From the NCBI GenBank assembly GCA_946413525.1, contig CAMKKZ010000005.1, positions 104,367-168,366 on the forward strand: DNA of 64,000 nt, given 5' to 3'. The stretch is from an uncultured Oribacterium sp. Its GTDB lineage: Bacteria > Bacillota > Clostridia > Lachnospirales > Lachnospiraceae. The notes below the pieces were generated by a model that worked only from the letters and a program-made list of their open reading frames with translations, did no database searches and was not told the DNA's origin. The number at the start of each line of letters is the position of its first letter. Within the stretch, counting starts at the first letter, position 1. The position numbers and the translations under genes were made by a program. Below are positions 1 through 8,184 of this stretch, piece after piece.

Positions 1-572
1 AGGGTACGGGACGCGTTGGAGTAATCCGTCACATGTACCTTGCCCTTGGTTAATTTGAAAACCAGCCAGGAATCAACGGTGCCGAAGCACAGTTCGCCTT
101 TTTCTGCCCTTGCCCTGACGCCTTCCACATTATCCAGGATCCAGCGAATCTTTGTTCCTGAAAAATACGGGTCAAACTTGAGACCGGTCTTCTTCTGGAA
201 TTTTTCTACAATGCCGGGAACCTTGCCCTTCATCTGTTCCGCGAAGTCAGCGGTGCGGCGGCACTGCCAGACGATCGCGTGGCTTACAGGCTGCCCTGTG
301 GCCCTGTCCCATACGATGACGGTTTCACGCTGGTTTGTGATTCCGATGGCGGCGATGTCGGACGCGGTGGCGCCAACCTTCTGCATTGCTGCGCGCGCCA
401 CGGAAAGCTGTGTCTGCCAGATTTCGTTTGCGTCATGCTCTACCCAGCCGGGCTGAGGGAAATATTGGGTGAATTCCTTCTGCGCCACGGAACACATTTC
501 TCCCTTTTCGTTAAAAAGGATACATCTGTTGCTGGTCGTGCCTGCATCCAATGCCATTACATACTTTGCCAT
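1..572 (-). CDS. glpK: glycerol kinase, N-terminal part (cut by window edge)
   Basis: Phosphorylates glycerol to glycerol-3-phosphate with ATP in the cytoplasm. About 190 N-terminal residues are present; the rest lies left of the window. The reading begins [17 protein letters not shown], the FGGY-kinase phosphate-binding segment, followed by [12 protein letters not shown] and [12 protein letters not shown], both typical of GlpK. The start is the ATG at 572-570, preceded on the minus strand by AAAGGAGG at about 578-585. A promoter-like pair lies far upstream at 1101-1129 with a MITE between it and the gene. The family assignment is secure; completeness cannot be judged. Confidence 0.95.
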   Translation of the reverse strand, partial: MAKYVMALDAGTTSNRCILFNEKGEMCSVAQKEFTQYFPQPGWVEHDANEIWQTQLSVARAAMQKVGATASDIAAIGITNQRETVIVWDRATGQPVSHAIVWQCRRTADFAEQMKGKVPGIVEKFQKKTGLKFDPYFSGTKIRWILDNVEGVRARAEKGELCFGTVDSWLVFKLTKGKVHVTDYSNASRT

Positions 573-814
573 GAAATGCCTCCTTTAGTAAAGTAGAAAG
601 TAATGTTGAGTGATACTACAAAAAAGCCATAGGCTTTCTGTTCGGAAATGAATGCAACTGCTTGGTTGAGGCGAACAGTTGCGGATCGGGGCGTGGCATT
701 TGCGCGCGTCTTGAACGCGCTTCAGCCTTGCCCTTTGGCGTTATTATGTGGGCCTCACGGGAAGTGAGGGGCATTGACTGAATGGACGGCAATGGATACC
801 ATCCATCGTATTTT

Positions 815-978
815 GTAACTATTCAGCACCCTCTGGATTTCCGAGAATTCCAAATGGAAAGCTTGCTTTTCATTTGGAATTCTCGGAAATCCAGAGGGCG
901 GACAAGGCGCGGAGCGCCTCTGAACGCCCACATGAGCAGTCGCCAAAGGCGACTGCGAATAGGGTGCTGAATAGTTAC
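815..978. mobile_element. IS66-type MITE with 8-bp target duplication
   Basis: A 164-bp non-coding element. Its ends are perfect 18-bp inverted repeats, GTAACTATTCAGCACCCT at 815-832 and its reverse complement at 961-978. It is flanked by an exact 8-bp direct repeat, CGTATTTT (807-814 and 979-986). Inside is a 28-bp perfect stem (829-856 with 871-898) whose loop also pairs, then two short hairpins at about 906-921 and 935-955. Ends beginning GTAA with 8-bp duplications are hallmarks of the IS66 family, so mobilisation by an IS66-type transposase is inferred. It has no gene of its own. Confidence 0.85.
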
Positions 979-1100
979 CGTATTTTAATGAATTTTTTCG
1001 GATTTGAACAAAAAAAGAATATGACATATCCGCAGACCCTGTCCCTTGTCTGCAGTCTGCCATATTTCTTTGCCTCAACAGTCTTTATTATGTTGCTTCA

Positions 1101-1129
1101 AGTATAGCACGGGATTGTGGGAAATGCAA
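1101..1129 (-). promoter_or_regulatory. candidate sigma-A promoter for glpK
   Basis: On the minus strand TTGCAT (1129-1124) is followed after 17 bp by TATACT (1106-1101). It points to glpK, whose start is about 520 nt away, so the leader would include the MITE at 815-978. No closer minus-strand promoter was recognised. Confidence 0.5.
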
Positions 1130-1634
1130 TAATGAAATTAATGATTTCGGAAAATTTTTAATTAAATCTTACAAGAATCGCGGCAGAATCTCAGAGACGT
1201 ATTATCTTTTTATAGAGTATAGCAAATGGGGCCGGCATGTGATATAATCAATCCGTATTTATCAGGCAGGCGTTCATCTGCAGATCCCCATGAAAACGAA
1301 ACGGCAAAACGAAATGGCATAAAAGGAAAGGCGGAGAGATCAGGACTAGTGAGGACTCGGATAATTTCCTATAATATAAAGTGAGTATCCAGATGAAAAG
1401 TGAGTTTTCAACGAGAAGGCTTCCCGAAATACAGGGAGCCGAATGCTTGTGAAGAATATTATTATGTCGAAATTTGTCAAGGAGGGAATATCCGGTCCCG
1501 AAATCATAATTGGCATCCCGGAAACAATACTCTGAAAGAAAGCGACTGTTCTGACTTAAAGGAAATATGAAAGCGGGTCACCAGCTTCGCGGGACGAAGC
1601 GAATAATTTCGACCCGGGATAACAGGAGAAAAAA
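1130..1634 (+). other. recA upstream region without a recognised gene
   Basis: AT-rich stretch with two TATAAT hexamers (1243-1248 and 1370-1375), neither with a convincing -35 box at normal spacing. I found no clear LexA operator of the GAAC-N4-GTTC type. A 30-codon frame near 1442 is too short to support as a gene. This region probably carries the recA promoter. Confidence 0.4.
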
Positions 1635-2843
1635 ATGGCAGCAAAAACGAGCAAAGCACAAGTTAACACGAATTTAAAGCAGGAAGAGAAGCTGAAGGCA
1701 CTGGATGTGGCTTTGACACAGATAAAAAAGAATTTTGGCAAAGGTTCTATAATGAAATTGGGCGAGACCAGCGACGCCATGAGCATAGAGACCGTCCCTT
1801 CGGGCTGCTTGTCCCTTGATATCGCCCTGGGAGCCGGAGGATATCCGAAGGGAAGGATCATTGAGATTTATGGGCCGGAATCATCCGGAAAGACGACATT
1901 GGCTCTTCACGCGGTTGCGGAAGTGCAGAAGAGAGGCGGAATTGCGGGTTTTATAGACGCGGAGCATGCCATGGATCCACGCTATGCTGAGAATATTGGC
2001 GTGGATATTGACAATCTTTATATTTCGCAGCCGGATTCCGGCGAACAGGCGCTGGAAATTGCTGAAACCATGATAAGGTCCGGGGCTATTGATATCCTGG
2101 TGGTCGATTCTGTTGCCGCATTGGTTCCAAAGGCGGAGATAGACGGCGAAATGGGCGATTCACATGTGGGCCTCCAGGCGAGACTGATGTCTCAGGCACT
2201 TCGGAAGCTCACCTCCGTCATTTCCAAAACGAACAGCATCCTTATTTTCATTAATCAGCTGCGCGAAAAGGTTGGCGTGACCTTTGGAAATCCGGAAACC
2301 ACTACCGGGGGCAGGGCTCTGAAGTTTTATGCTTCGGTCAGGCTCGACATCCGGAGGATAGAGACATTGAAGGCAAATGGGGAGGCCGCCTACAACAGGG
2401 TCAGAGTCAAGGTTGTGAAGAATAAAATAGCCCCTCCTTTCAGACAGTGTGAATTCGACCTTTCCTTTGGGAGCGGGATATCGAGGGCCGGAGACGTGGT
2501 CGATCTGGCCGTGGAAGAAGGAATTGTGGATAAAAGCGGCGCCTGGTATTCATATCAGGGGAACAAAATCGGACAGGGCAGGGAAAACACGAAGGATTAC
2601 CTTGTGAAAAATCCTCGTGTCTTTCTGGAAATAGAGAACACGATCAGGGAGAATCACGGACTGCCCAAAGTTGAAGAATCGGCAGTTTCGGAGGAGACCG
2701 CGAATTCAGGGGATGATACCTCGAAAACGTCTTCCCCCGCAGTGGGAACAGAGGCTCCTGAAAACGGCGGGATTGGCTTCACCCCGGATGCGGACGCTCA
2801 GGATTTCCCCGACGACGTTGACATGCTTTCAGACTTTGCTTAG
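1635..2843 (+). CDS. recA: recombinase RecA
   Basis: DNA-dependent ATPase that forms filaments on single-stranded DNA, drives strand exchange and triggers LexA cleavage. The 402-residue product is longer than the usual 340-360. Walker [10 protein letters not shown] lies at residues 80-88, followed by the Walker B strand [10 protein letters not shown] and the DNA-binding loop segment around [18 protein letters not shown]. The extra length is a roughly 60-residue C-terminal tail rich in Glu, Asp, Ser and Thr ending [13 protein letters not shown]; acidic RecA tails are known but this one is long. The ATG at 1635 follows ACAGGAGAA. A composite hairpin repeat starts at the stop codon, and recX follows. 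Confidence 0.98.
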   Translation: MAAKTSKAQVNTNLKQEEKLKALDVALTQIKKNFGKGSIMKLGETSDAMSIETVPSGCLSLDIALGAGGYPKGRIIEIYGPESSGKTTLALHAVAEVQKRGGIAGFIDAEHAMDPRYAENIGVDIDNLYISQPDSGEQALEIAETMIRSGAIDILVVDSVAALVPKAEIDGEMGDSHVGLQARLMSQALRKLTSVISKTNSILIFINQLREKVGVTFGNPETTTGGRALKFYASVRLDIRRIETLKANGEAAYNRVRVKVVKNKIAPPFRQCEFDLSFGSGISRAGDVVDLAVEEGIVDKSGAWYSYQGNKIGQGRENTKDYLVKNPRVFLEIENTIRENHGLPKVEESAVSEETANSGDDTSKTSSPAVGTEAPENGGIGFTPDADAQDFPDDVDMLSDFA

Positions 2844-3148
2844 GAATTGAATGTTCCATCAGGAACATTCAATTCCGTATATGGCGCCCCAAAGGGGCGT
2901 CCGCCGGAGGCGGATTTTGACGCGCGCTTCCTTAGAGCGCGTCAAAACCCTCAGGAATTGAATGTTCCATCAGGAACATTCAATTCCGTACATGGCGCCC
3001 CAAAGGGGCGTCCGCACATCCCTTGCCCCAAAGGGGCGAGGGAGCCCGCGCGGCTTTGAGCGCATCGAAGGAATCCGTGAGGATTACTTCCCTGAACCAT
3101 AGGCGGATTTTGACGCGCGCTTCCTTGGAGCGCGTCAAAACCTACAGG
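2843..3148 (+). repeat. composite multi-hairpin repeat, two units, after recA
   Basis: Fills the recA-recX gap. Each unit opens with a hairpin (GGAATTGAATGTTCC, loop ATCA, then its complement; unit 1 at 2843-2876), followed by GGCGCCCCAAAGGGGCG, and closes with GACGCGCGCTTCCTTRGAGCGCGTC. Unit 1 (2843-2953) is shortened; unit 2 (about 2954-3148) also has a second CCCCAAAGGGG hairpin and an AAGGAATCC/GGATTACTT stem. The first G of the first hairpin is the G of the recA TAG stop. Same family as 6038-6417. Short reading frames across it are by-products of the repeat. Confidence 0.9.
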
Positions 3149-3166
3149 AAATGGAGGTGAGGATGA

Positions 3167-3685
3167 ATGGGAGAGGATGAGCATGCGGCTGAAGATTCCG
3201 CATTCCGGGAAAAGCTTCTGCGGCGATGCAAGGAAAGAAGCCTGTACCTACTTTCCGATATGGACAGGACAGAGTCGCGCATGAGGGAAAAGCTCCGTCA
3301 GTCCGGCAAATATGGGGAGGATATCATAGATGAAACCATAGACTTTCTGAAAAAATATTCCTATATTGATGACCGTCGTTATGCGGAGAAATATATCGAG
3401 TCATTTGCCGGGAGAAAATCTCTGCGGGAAATAGAGAAGAAATTGTACGAAAGGGGAGTGCCCATGGAATGCATCCGTGAAGCCATGGACTCTTTTAAAA
3501 ACAATGAAGAATCTGCGGGGGATGCGGACTATAGGGCGGCACTTGCGTTCCTCCGGAAAAAAACAGGGTATGGCGGCACCTTATCCGATTCAGAGAAGAA
3601 GAAATTATACGCAGGACTTCTCCGTCGGGGTTTTTCCTATGAGATTGCAAAAAAAACATTGGAACTGGATGAGGAGTGGCAGTAA
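3167..3685 (+). CDS. recX: regulatory protein RecX
   Basis: Small cytoplasmic modulator that binds RecA filaments and limits or reshapes RecA activity. The 172-residue, mostly helical, strongly charged product has RecX-type three-helix repeats, for example LLSDMDRTESRMREKLRQSG and IDETIDFLKKYSYIDDRRYAEKYIES. The ATG at 3167 has GGAGGTGAGG just upstream. It lies downstream of recA on the same strand, the common arrangement, but is separated by 320 nt of hairpin repeat that could uncouple the two. The next gene begins inside its 3' end. Confidence 0.93.
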   Translation: MGEDEHAAEDSAFREKLLRRCKERSLYLLSDMDRTESRMREKLRQSGKYGEDIIDETIDFLKKYSYIDDRRYAEKYIESFAGRKSLREIEKKLYERGVPMECIREAMDSFKNNEESAGDADYRAALAFLRKKTGYGGTLSDSEKKKLYAGLLRRGFSYEIAKKTLELDEEWQ

Positions 3686-4388
3686 AGACATTGAGGGTCC
3701 TTTGATTCTATGCGCTTGTCTCCTGGGGGGCATGGAGCTGTGGAAACAGGCTTATCTCTATTTCTTTTATTTCAATATGAGTTATCGAATCTGGTATTTA
3801 CCCTTTCAGCTTTGTTCGCTGCCGATTTATTTGCTGCCTGCGTATATAGCCTTACGGCACTGTCGTAATCCTGCGTCAATGCTGATTAAAAGATCGATCC
3901 TTCTTTTTCTGCAGGATTTTGGACTTCTGGGAGGCATGATGGCTCTGATTGTGCCGGATGGATTCATTTACCCAGGACACCCTTTCCTTACGATGCATGG
4001 CTATTTGTGGCACGTTCTGATGGTGCTTGTGGCGTTTTATATTTCAGGCGGCCCTTTGGGAGAATTTGGGATGTCAGGAAGTGTCAGAGGCAGTACCGTA
4101 TGGGGTCAGACAATGCTTTTTCTACATTCCATGCTTGTTTTTTTGCCTGCGGTTTTTCTGGCAGAAGCGATGAATATATTTCTGCATCCTTTTGGCGATT
4201 GTGATATGTTCTATATTTCTCCGTATCATCTAAGTTCACAACCCGTGTTCCATGAAATAGATGTCATGGTGGGGCGCCCAGCGGGGATCGTGATCTACCT
4301 GCTTTCCATCGTGATGGCAGCCTGGCTGATTCACCTGGGTTTATGGCGGCTGAAATATTTGCGAGAGAGCAAAGATAAAAACGGATAG
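3669..4388 (+). CDS. YwaF-like integral membrane protein (TIGR02206 type)
   Basis: Hydrophobic protein of about 240 residues with roughly six membrane segments. The order 'YRIWYLPFQLCSLPIYL', then 'FGLLGGMMALIVPD', then 'HGYLWHVLMVLVAFYI' matches the YwaF/TIGR02206 membrane family (TMEM164-like), whose biochemical role I cannot state. The start is uncertain. ATG 3669 overlaps the recX end by 17 nt but lacks a good ribosome site; ATG 3732, behind CTGGGGGGC, is an alternative that would shorten the N terminus by 21 residues. The overlap with recX suggests co-transcription. Confidence 0.75.
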   Translation: MRSGSKDIEGPLILCACLLGGMELWKQAYLYFFYFNMSYRIWYLPFQLCSLPIYLLPAYIALRHCRNPASMLIKRSILLFLQDFGLLGGMMALIVPDGFIYPGHPFLTMHGYLWHVLMVLVAFYISGGPLGEFGMSGSVRGSTVWGQTMLFLHSMLVFLPAVFLAEAMNIFLHPFGDCDMFYISPYHLSSQPVFHEIDVMVGRPAGIVIYLLSIVMAAWLIHLGLWRLKYLRESKDKNG

Positions 4389-4487
4389 GCAGTTTCAAGG
4401 TTCAAGGGCTCTATGGGCAAAACATGGAAAATTAAGAATACTTTTAAGGAAGGATTAGGGTAGCGTTGGCGCGTTTTCAGAGCCTGA

Positions 4488-4516
4488 TTGACAAGCGGTA
4501 ACACATTGCTTAAAAT
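4488..4516 (+). promoter_or_regulatory. sigma-A promoter for trxA
   Basis: TTGACA (4488-4493), 17-bp spacer, TAAAAT (4511-4516); one mismatch to consensus. It places a start near 4523, about 83 nt before the trxA ATG. Confidence 0.8.
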
Positions 4517-4605
4517 ATGGCTTAATGCTCAAGAACTTTTGTGTGGAAGTATACAAAGTAATGAGTCATGTAAATTTTATCAGTTTTTTTTGGAGGGGAA
4601 TGATT

Positions 4606-4914
4606 ATGGCTGCTATTAAATTAACCACGGATGAGTTTGAAGAGAAGGTTTTGAAATCGGATGTTCCGGTTCTGGTTGACTTCTGGGCCAGTTGGTGTGG
4701 TCCTTGTAAAATGCTTTCCCCAATTGTCAACGAAATTGCGGATGAGGCAGTTGGTTTCAAGGTGATGTCAGTGAATGCGGACGAAGAGCCGGATCTTTTG
4801 GAAAGGTTTGGGATATCATCAATTCCCACACTGATTGTTTTCAAAAATGGCGAGGTAGCGAATCAGTCAGTTGGATTTATCCCGAAAGATCAGGTGTTAG
4901 CGCTCCTTGCTTGA
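4606..4914 (+). CDS. trxA: thioredoxin
   Basis: Cytoplasmic protein-disulfide reductant, recycled by the thioredoxin reductase encoded next. The 102-residue product has the WCGPC active site with Cys31 and Cys34, the buried Asp25 of the 'VDFWASW' strand, and the cis-proline loop SIPTL. The ATG at 4606 is chosen because TGGAGGGG (4591-4598) lies 7-9 nt upstream and it gives the normal thioredoxin length. A longer in-frame extension to 4525 exists but is unlikely. It has its own promoter at 4488 and is followed by two tandem copies of a regulatory-looking repeat. Confidence 0.96.
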   Translation: MAAIKLTTDEFEEKVLKSDVPVLVDFWASWCGPCKMLSPIVNEIADEAVGFKVMSVNADEEPDLLERFGISSIPTLIVFKNGEVANQSVGFIPKDQVLALLA

Positions 4915-5056
4915 GGATTCATGTAGCTTGCGATAACGCAGATGTATGTCGGAAATTAAAATGGCCAAAATACAGTTTGATAGAGGAGCCATGCAGCTTG
5001 CGATACCGCAGCTATATGTCGGCAATTAAAATGACCCAAAAACTACTTTAATAAAT
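4915..5056 (+). repeat. two tandem copies of a 70-75-nt leader repeat
   Basis: Copy one runs from 4915 to about 4986, copy two from about 4987 to 5056. Shared blocks are GCTTGCGATAMCGCAG, TATGTCGGMAATTAAAATG, and a tail resembling ACTTTAATAAA or GTTTGATAGAGGAG. Related copies lie at 17249-17340 (minus) and 26675-26775. In those two the tail runs directly into the ribosome binding site of the next gene; here the array ends about 75 nt before trxB. The core has the dyad TGCGATA/TACCGCA. Confidence 0.8.
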
Positions 5057-5132
5057 ATAATATAAGAGGCGGGATATCCGGCAGTTTGATCCTGACAAGG
5101 AAGGACGGAAAGGGTAGAGGATAAGAAAATAA

Positions 5133-6038
5133 ATGAAGGATATTATTATCGTTGGCGCAGGGACGGCGGGAATGTCAGCAGCTATTTACGCGGTGCGGGC
5201 CGGCAAGACTGTGCTTGTCCTGGAAGCAGCGGCTTATGGGGGCCAGATCATCAATGCTGCGGATGTAGAAAATTATCCAGGGATCAAACATATTTCCGGT
5301 TTTGACTTTGCGAACGGGTTGTATGAACAGGCCAGAGAGTTGGGGGCGGAATTCGGATTTGAAAAAGTGGAAGGAATTGAAAACGATCCTGAAACGGGGA
5401 GAAAGCTTGTGCGTACGGCAAAGACGGTGCATGAAGCCAGGGCTGTTATCCTTGCCACGGGCGCCCGGAACCGACCGCTCGGCCTGCCGGAAGAGAAGGA
5501 ACTTGTGGGGAAAGGCATATCTTATTGCGCCACGTGCGATGGAATGTTTTATCGTAACAAGGTTGTCGCTGTTAACGGCGGCGGGAATACCGCAGTGGAA
5601 GACGCGCAGTTTCTTTCGAATGTCTGCAAAAAGGTTTATATTATTCACCGCCGCGATGAATTCCGGGCCGATGTAAAGGAAGTCGAAAAACTGAGGCAGA
5701 AGGAGAATGTTGAATTCTTGCTGAACAGTACGGTGACAAAGCTGCATAAGGATGAAAAAAGGCTTTGCGGAATCACTGTGCGAAATAAACTTGGAGGGGA
5801 AGAAAAAACAGTGGAGCTGTCAGGCCTGTTCATTGCCATTGGTCAGCAGCCTGATAATGCGGCTTTCTCCAATGTTGTTTCGCTGGATGACAAGGGCTAT
5901 ATAATAGCCGGTGAGGATTGTGATGTCGGCAATGGAATTTTTGTGGCTGGTGATTGCCGGACGAAAACGGTCAGGCAGTTGACAACGGCAGCCTCCGACG
6001 GCGCGACCGCCGCCCTTGCCGCCTGCGCGTATATATAG
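5133..6038 (+). CDS. trxB: thioredoxin-disulfide reductase
   Basis: FAD enzyme that uses NADPH to reduce thioredoxin. The 301-residue length is typical. It shows the FAD-binding GAGTAGMSAAIYA near the N terminus, the redox pair CATC (Cys132, Cys135), an NADPH-binding stretch VNGGGNTAVEDAQFL followed by HRRDEFRA, and a C-terminal FAD segment GIFVAGDCRTK. The ATG at 5133 has only a weak upstream purine stretch, so translation may depend on the repeated leader upstream. It probably works with trxA directly before it. A composite repeat begins at its TAG stop. Confidence 0.97.
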   Translation: MKDIIIVGAGTAGMSAAIYAVRAGKTVLVLEAAAYGGQIINAADVENYPGIKHISGFDFANGLYEQARELGAEFGFEKVEGIENDPETGRKLVRTAKTVHEARAVILATGARNRPLGLPEEKELVGKGISYCATCDGMFYRNKVVAVNGGGNTAVEDAQFLSNVCKKVYIIHRRDEFRADVKEVEKLRQKENVEFLLNSTVTKLHKDEKRLCGITVRNKLGGEEKTVELSGLFIAIGQQPDNAAFSNVVSLDDKGYIIAGEDCDVGNGIFVAGDCRTKTVRQLTTAASDGATAALAACAYI

Positions 6039-6417
6039 GAAACGAATGTCCCATCAGGGACATTCGTTTCCGTATATGGCGCCCCAAAGGGGCGTTCGCA
6101 CATCCCTTGCCCCAAAGGGGCGAGGGAGCCTGCACGGCTTTGAGTGCATCAAAGGAATCCGAGAGGATTCCTTCCCTAGACCGTAGGCGGATTTTGACGC
6201 GCGCTTCCTTGGAGCGCGTCAAAACCCCGGGAAACGAATGTCCCATCAGGGACATTCGTTTCCGTATATGGCGCCCCAAAGGGGCGTCCGCACATCCCTT
6301 GCCCCAAAGGGGCGAGGGAGCCCGCACGGCTTTGAGTGCATCAAAGGAATCCGAGAGGATTCCTTCCCTGAACCGTAGGCGGATTTTGACGCGCTTCCCT
6401 GGAGCGCGTCAAAACCC
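6038..6417 (+). repeat. composite multi-hairpin repeat, two full units, after trxB
   Basis: Two nearly identical units of about 190 bp (6038-6229 and 6230-6417) of the same family as 2843-3148. Each starts GGAAACGAATGTCCC, loop ATCA, complement, and contains GGCGCCCCAAAGGGGCG, a second CCCCAAAGGGG stem, AAGGAATCC/GGATTCCTT, and a final GACGCGC/GCGCGTC stem. Compared with the recA copies the first stem differs at several positions on both arms while pairing is kept and the ATCA loop is unchanged. The first G is again the G of the gene's TAG stop. Confidence 0.92.
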
Positions 6418-6525
6418 TTTCCTGCTTTGCCTGAAACTTCCACAGTCCTCATTTGCCCCATTTTGGCTGGTTTGATGCTGCCTGAATGTCGAAATGATCA
6501 CTTTTCTTGAAGGGAGGACTTCAAA

Positions 6526-7242
6526 ATGATGATTATCCTGGCTCTTGCGCCGGCTGTGATATTGATCTTTGCCGTATATCAAAAAGACAGACTGGAAAAG
6601 GAACCTGTCGGTTTATTGCTCAAGCTTTTCCTGTTTGGCGCGCTGACAACTGTCAGCGCTATCATATTGGAACTTTTTGGTTCTTTTTTTCTCGCCTTGT
6701 TGGTGGAAGAGGGGGGCCTTTTTTATTGCGTTGTTGATAATTTCCTGATAACAGCGCTGACGGAGGAAGGGGGAAAATACTTTGTCCTGAAAAAAGCCAC
6801 GTGGAATGAAAAAGAGTTTAATTACACATTTGATTCCATTGTATACTCCGTTGTGATTTCACTGGGTTTTGCGGCGATTGAAAACATGCTTTATCTGTTG
6901 GGAGAGACGATGGATGTCGCCATAATGAGGGCATTGCTTTCGGTGCCTGGACACGCCATATTTGCTGTATATATGGGGTATTATTATGGTTACGCAAAGT
7001 ATTGTGAGGTCAGAGGCAATGTTAAAAGCACAACGGAAAATCTGAGGAAGGCGTTATTTATACCTGTTTTCATCCACGGCTTTTATGATTTTTGCATAGA
7101 AATGAATAACGGCATCTTCCTTGTCGTATTTTTTATTTTCATGATAGCTATTTCGATAGGGGCAGCAAAGAAGGCCGGACGCGTCTCCAAAGGTGACGTC
7201 CCTATCGCGCCTTTTCATGAATGGGATCCGGGCGCGCGCTAA
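6526..7242 (+). CDS. prsW: PrsW-family intramembrane metalloprotease
   Basis: Polytopic membrane protein of 238 residues. It has the PrsW signature elements: Glu-Glu at 80-81 with Lys84 (EEGGK), GFAAIEN with Glu119-Asn120, His143 in PGHAIFAVYMG, and His184 to Asp188 in IHGFYDF, all at the edges of predicted membrane helices. PrsW proteases cleave anti-sigma factors or other membrane proteins; the substrate here is unknown and no sigma/anti-sigma pair is adjacent. The ATG at 6526 follows GAAGGGAGG. It stands alone between a repeat block and a 940-nt gap. Confidence 0.88.
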   Translation: MMIILALAPAVILIFAVYQKDRLEKEPVGLLLKLFLFGALTTVSAIILELFGSFFLALLVEEGGLFYCVVDNFLITALTEEGGKYFVLKKATWNEKEFNYTFDSIVYSVVISLGFAAIENMLYLLGETMDVAIMRALLSVPGHAIFAVYMGYYYGYAKYCEVRGNVKSTTENLRKALFIPVFIHGFYDFCIEMNNGIFLVVFFIFMIAISIGAAKKAGRVSKGDVPIAPFHEWDPGAR

Positions 7243-8067
7243 TAAGGCCGATTCTCTGAATATGATGAACAGAAGCGGCAATTGTCGTTAAATCCTCTCT
7301 GCATTCATTGTTGACACGATTATTAATATTTTATAAAATGTCTTAAGAATGCATGATATATGGATGCGTTGATTTAATATATGAATATATGAGGATTCCA
7401 TTAAGGGACTATTATGCTGCGCATATAGCCAATAAAACTGTTGTGGAAAAGGTGGTATAAACGTCCTGATTTGCTTCACATATTTGTACATTATGCTGAA
7501 GGACTGGATATATGCTAAAATGAACGAGGCATAGAGAAATGCTGTGGAAACGGTATTTCTTTATCGTCGGGATATCGTAAGGGACAAAGTCGTCTTGCGA
7601 TAACCAGCGGCTTGTGTACAAGTGGGGTTGCGGATACATCCCTCCCTGCTTGTTTGACGTTCACGAAAATGCAAATTACGGCTGTTCAGCGCTTTCTGGA
7701 TTTCGGTGGATTTTATATGAAAAGTTTGCCTTTCATGTAAAATTCCTTTAAGCCCAGGGGGCGGGGAGGGTGCAGTACCCTTCCGAACGCTTGCGTGAGC
7801 AGTTTAAAGATGACTGCGGAGAGCAAGGGCACTGAATGGCCGCACAAATCTTATATGCATCATATGGCAGGAAGTCAGTCCGCGTCGGACGCTGCCCGAT
7901 AAATTATGATCCGAACAGATGCGATAATGGAAATGCCTGAAAAAGTGTTTCCTACGCTGAAAAAGCCTCGCACAGAGGCAAGTTTCCTTGGCGTTTTCGC
8001 TCATGTTCTCAGGAATGTCAGGTCGAATAATCGGTCGGGCATTTCCTGGACAATCTGCTATCGGTAA
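7243..8067 (+). other. gene-poor gap between prsW and rny
   Basis: AT-rich to about 7640, with no supported reading frame on either strand. From 7679 to 7844 it holds a diverged copy of the IS66-type MITE. The remainder, 7850-8060, shows no recognisable feature. Confidence 0.5.
7679..7844. mobile_element. decayed copy of the IS66-type MITE
   Basis: Aligns end to end with the intact element at 815-978: GTTCAGCGCTTTCTGGATTTC at the left, ATGAAAAGTTTGCCTTTCAT in the middle, CCAGGGGGCGG, GAACGCTTGCGTGAGCAGT, GACTGCGGAG, and GCACTGAATGGCC at the right. The terminal GTAA is lost and no target duplication is evident, consistent with an older insertion. Confidence 0.65.
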
Positions 8068-8095
8068 TTGGAGTGGATGAAAAAACCATTACAAT
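8068..8095 (+). promoter_or_regulatory. candidate promoter for rny
   Basis: TTGGAG (8068-8073), 16-bp spacer, TACAAT (8090-8095), about 90 nt upstream of the TTG start of rny. Confidence 0.5.
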
Positions 8096-8184
8096 AAATA
8101 CGAGCTTACGCGTTCGGTCGCATCCGTGTGCCCGGAGAACTGTTTTGCGGGCATAAGAATGAATTGAAAAAGGAGGTGCGAAAA

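Noticed and set aside
755..1107. Three overlapping reading frames of 62-107 codons on both strands
   Set aside because: They run through the palindromic MITE, read hairpin arms as protein and lack ribosome sites.
2847..3184. Small frames in the repeats after recA (and the similar ones at 5954-6475)
   Set aside because: They translate hairpin repeats; similarity among them reflects the DNA repeat.
4991..5029. 12-codon frame MQLAIPQLYVGN within the leader repeat
   Set aside because: The ATG is lost in two of four copies and the amino-acid changes do not favour synonymous sites; kept only as an alternative idea in the repeat finding.
5175..5747. 190-codon frame antisense to trxB
   Set aside because: Lies wholly opposite a well-conserved gene; no family likeness or ribosome site.
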